Shown: in pieces, positions 59,801 to 64,000 of the stretch | Layout: each line of letters opens with the position of its first letter | How positions within the stretch are numbered: the stretch's first letter is position 1 | NCBI GenBank assembly: GCA_947095535.1 | Contig: OX352773.1 | Location: forward strand, 169,892,438 to 169,956,437 | Origin: Poecilobothrus nobilitatus | Taxonomy: Eukaryota > Arthropoda > Insecta > Diptera > Dolichopodidae | Direction of reading: 5' to 3' | Length of the DNA stretch: 64,000 nucleotides | The notes under the pieces: generated by a model | Told to the model about the DNA's origin: nothing | Seen by the model: the letters and a program-made list of their open reading frames with translations, nothing else | The model's database searches: none | Made by a program: the position numbers and the translations under genes

Positions 59801-62800
59801 TTAATTTCACTATTGAAATTTTGTAAAAAAAATGATTAAATTTAGTAATAACATAATTTATGTTAGTACAGATATTCTAGAATTCACAAAGTCAACTTTT
59901 ACACTCCTAATTTTTAAAGGAATGATGCCCAAACTAAGCAAACAAGATAAAGGAAACAAAATAAGCATTAAATAAATCAAAATAAAAAAATGGCCAATTG
60001 ATTAAACCCTGCTAATTCATAAAAACTACGAAGAAAAATAGACAAACCTACAACTACTTACATATATAATATGTATGTATGTATCTGAATGACGCAATGT
60101 ATTTAAAAAACACTATTTTCTAAAAAATAAAAAAAAAAGGCTTATTAAGCTTACAAATTATTAATTACAAAAATATTAAATTAATTAAAGTTTTTTTTAA
60201 TATTTATCTCTCTGTATTTACAAAATATTTCGGATCTTTAAAAAAAAAAAAAATCAAGGCTAAATTTTATTTTGTTTAAATAAAATCAATTTGTTTTTAT
60301 TTTTTTGTTTTTTTTTTTCTTTTTTTGTTTTGACTCTACAAAAGTCATTCACATTTGACCTTAAATTTATTTATTTTTACAAATATATAAAATCCATTGA
60401 CAATCTTTATTCATAAATTTGAAAAATGATGGTTCTTTTAATACAAATTAATCCGTATTTATTTTAATATTTGTTTGATGTTCAGAAAAGAATTTTAAAA
60501 AATAAAATATTGTAAGTAGATACTTAAAAAATAAGAATTAAAATTTTTTCAATATATTTTTTTGTTTTTTTTTTTTTTCTTTAAATTATACATACATACA
60601 TATATCGTATCTATAAATTTTTTTTTTTTTAAAACTTTTTTGGTAACGACGTTATCAGACACCTGGTCTTAAAAGTTCAAGTTTACAACTTTTAATCATA
60701 ATAATATACCTACCTACTTAATATGGAAATAAATTTCAAAGCTAATTAAATATTATCAGCTTTAAAAATAAAACAAAGAAAGTAGAAATGGTTTTTAAAT
60801 GGCACACATTTTTAAAACGTTCACATAATTACAAGTTTTTTGGTAAAATTTAAAGTGGAAATCAAATTGTAAAATATTGATATCAAAAACAGTTATATAG
60901 GTATGATTCTTTTGTCGAATTTTTGAAAGCTTTCTAAGATTTGATTTTTGATTATTTTCTCAAAGTAATTAAAATTGTAGAGTATAAAAATTCGTCAAGA
61001 AATTGTCTCTGTAATCTTGATCAATCAAATTCAACCGTATCAACTGTTCTGTAATGAACTTTAAGGAAACTCTTTTTTTAATTTAGAAAAGAATTTTACA
61101 CACTCGAATTTTGCCGGATGTGCAGAAATTAAACTGCCGGATGTACAGAAATTACAAATTTTCTATTTTTCAAACTTAATGATGAGAGAAATATAAAAAC
61201 TTGTTCTTAGAACAAAAAAAAAAAAACTTCTAATAGAACTTGAATTCTAATAGTTATTTTGTGGTTGTTCCTGTTTTTACTAAATTAAATAGCAATTAAA
61301 AAAACTATAGTTCTGTTTGATTTTTCGGTTCTGTAACCGATTAATAAATGAAACTACACTAAAACTTATTAAGCGAAAATAATTTCTTTAAGAAAATTTA
61401 TTCAGTTTTATTGTTTTATTTCAATCAGTGTAAATTTACACTCTATATGTTAACAGAAGGATGGACATAATAAAATTAATATTTAGAACATTTATTTTAA
61501 ATTTTTTTTTTTGAAAAATAATTAAATATTATAAATATCGTAAAAATAAATTTAATTGCTTGTTACATGATCAAGTAAAAAATTTTTAAATATCTTTCAA
61601 ATAAAAATATTAGGTAGGTACAAGTTTTTTTAATCTATAGATGCAATAGAAGGTTTAACACTTAACTATCGCCGATGACTGCTGATTGATCACAATACTA
61701 TACACCCGAAAAAATAAATTCTATTATATTATTGAAAAATTTATTAAAGATTTTGAATATTTTTTTTTAAAATTCATTTGAAAATAATTTAAAAAGTGTT
61801 AATTATTTTTTCATTTTTTTTTTTTTTTTGCGATGGTAGGTGGAAATCATCGCAACTATAGAAGAGTGAAACGAGTACGAGTCCTCCATGTGGGAGTGTG
61901 TGGGACTGAATTAAATATACATATTTGCGATTACATTTAGGACAAAAAAAAAAAAACTTTCTGTCAAAAAATTATACCGGAAACTCGAAAAATGTTTATT
62001 TAACAAAAAAATTTAATAATAAATTAGTTACGTAGACGTAACGATAAGTTTTAAGGGAAATGTAAAACCAACCTTAAAATCAATATCAATTTATTTTAAA
62101 GAAGCACATTTATGCCGGTTTTTTTTTTTTGTTTTTTTTTTTGCTTATTAATTAATATTCGAAACTGCAAAAGTAAGCATTATTATTTACTTTTACTTAA
62201 CTATATACTAGTAAAATAATATATAAATATTTATGTACATATATTATGTAGGTACATATGTAAATTTTTGAATGTATTTTTTGGAATTCACTTTTAAAGC
62301 AAAATTGATTTATTGTTTTTATTATTTATTTAATATTTTCTTTTTTCTTATTTCAATCACCGTCATCTCTTTATATTCGACAATAAAATTTAAGAATAAT
62401 TGTTTTTTTTTGTTTTTTTTGTTTTCACGCTGACCTAGAGCCAAAGTAATCAGTAATCACTAAGGTAAATGCTAAGCTTTTACAAAAAAAAAAAAAAAAA
62501 GAATAAATAAAAAAACAAACAAAAGACAAAATTCAATAATTATTGCAAGTTTTTTTTTTTTTTTTATATATATATGTAGCTACATATTATATATATTATA
62601 ATGTGATGACTCAAGAATAAAAAGAGATAAATAAATAATTAAAGAATAATTTACAATGAAAGCAATAAAAAAAAAATTAAATATTTTTAATATTTGTGCA
62701 AATCTTTAAAATAATTACATTTAAAATGTTCTTTTAAAAATTACATTTTAAAAGAACTAAAATTTAAAAAAAAAAAACTATTTAACAAAATGTAAACAAT

Positions 62801-64000
62801 TGGAGCAATATTTAGAAAAATGGGTAAATATCGAGATTCGAGACTCATATTTAACATATACATATTTACTGTTAACGGTAATATTTAATATTTAGGCTTG
62901 TTTTCTATTTGGGATAGCCGATAGCAGAATCTAATTACAAAAATTTTATTTCCAATCAATTATAAATCATTATATTTCCCACGAATATTTTAATCAGCTT
63001 TAACTTTTTTTTCTCAATACGCTATTAATAATAGATTTTAAAAAAATCTCATTTTGATATTTTGAAAAAATTTAATTTTATAAAAAAAAAAAAAAATATT
63101 GTAAATGATAAACCAAAAAAAAAAATTTTTTTTTATGTTGATTCCTCACCACATACAATGTGTTGAGAAAGTAAATCAATAGGTATTATTATATTTTAAA
63201 CAACATATTAACTAACCAAGCTTTGAAGGCGAAACTTCCGCCTGAAAAAGTGACCACGATGACGACGATAAAAATTTTTAAATAAGTTTTTAAAAGTAAT
63301 TTTTTTTATATTATCAACAAAATATTTATATTTTTGGTTCAAATGGGTGTGTAAATACTATTCGAATTTTTTTTACCTACTAAAATTTCTCGGATTTATC
63401 ATTTAACGAGAAAAATTTGCCTTATCTCTGAAAAGATATCCAACAGATGCTCCCAACTCTTGTAATAACAAATATAATGTATTGCATTAAAAGAAATAAT
63501 TGTAAAATTAAGAATACAAGTTTTTCAGTTCCCTACTGGTCTGTCCTTACATAACTTATACTATACAATAAAGTTCAAAAAAAAAATAATTAATTACCTT
63601 AACTAACTTGCAAAATCAATGTACATACATTACGTTTAAATGCAAAGGAAAGGAATAAATTACTTTTTATTGAAAAAACATGTGATATTTTACATGAAAG
63701 TCAAAATTATTTATGCATTCAATTAATTGATACACGACTACTATTTAAATACTTCCTAAAAATATTTCTCAGTTTTTCGAACTTATTAGAACAGAATCTA
63801 TAATAGATACTTTATTTTCTGAAATATTTATTGTAATTTTATTGATTAATTTTGTATATTTAATTAAATTTAAATAAAAAATATGAATTTCTTAATTTTA
63901 ACACTTCTTTTTTTTTGATACACAGTGTATTAAAAAAAAACCGCCATCTCTAAAACTAGTTTCATTCTATGTAGTTTTCGGAGTTTTTTTATATTTTATT
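59800..64000. other. AT-rich region, no gene recognised
   Basis: Many poly-A and poly-T runs and a (TA)n tract (62565-62600). The only structured piece is a retroposon-like 3' end on the minus strand at 61829-61930 (hairpin GCGATG/CATCGC and poly-A) that matches the one at 27780. A partly GC-normal patch at 63200-63265 has a short GACGACGAT-type run. No open frame of interest. Confidence 0.5.

Overview
The window is a very AT-rich stretch (about four-fifths A+T by eye) of an insect-like nuclear genome. The evidence is split genes with GT-AG introns and AATAAA signals, long poly-A/poly-T and (TA)n runs, and many eukaryotic transposable-element remnants (Helitron, piggyBac-like, hAT, mariner-like, MULE-like, non-LTR, tRNA-derived SINEs). 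The (TACA)n/(TATG)n microsatellites and GTCCGTCCG-bearing repeats are reminiscent of Diptera, but the order is an inference. There are no prokaryotic operons, rRNA genes or intact tRNA genes, and no CRISPR.

Only three protein genes can be supported, and all three are secreted serpins (serine-protease inhibitor fold). Serpin A (minus, 1757-3596, 388 codons) and serpin B (minus, 17005-20845, 393 codons) can be rebuilt completely from four exons each. Serpin C (plus) has its core exon at 37268-38229 and its hinge and C-terminal exons at 50815-51196, separated by a 12.6 kb intron; the exon phases and lengths fit one gene of 412 codons. All three share the same introns: a phase-1 intron at or just after the start codon, a phase-0 intron after the core exon, and a phase-1 intron that splits the P7 Gly codon inside the reactive-centre loop. 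The bait residues differ completely between the three, as expected if the copies diversified their protease targets. B and C are head to head.

Layout: 1-1750 repeats and AT-rich sequence; 1757-3660 serpin A and its promoter; 3900-16600 intergenic, holding five copies of a dispersed repeat, a piggyBac-like element with a Helitron nested in it, and a non-LTR relic; 16657-20845 a SINE and serpin B, whose loop intron is full of transposon debris; 21-36 kb intergenic with non-LTR relics, a 0.9 kb composite retroposon, a MULE-like element and a foldback; 36.9-51.2 kb serpin C with a hAT relic, SINEs and a 2.2 kb element containing a 307 bp tandem repeat in its giant intron; 51.2-64 kb intergenic, with a mariner-like element carrying a nested SINE, a large composite repeat carrying a second Helitron copy, and AT-rich sequence.

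The best leads are the divergence of the serpin loops around fixed intron positions, and well-delimited non-autonomous elements (a Helitron pair with an in-window empty site; a MULE-like family with perfect 9 bp target duplications; composite tRNA-headed retroposons).
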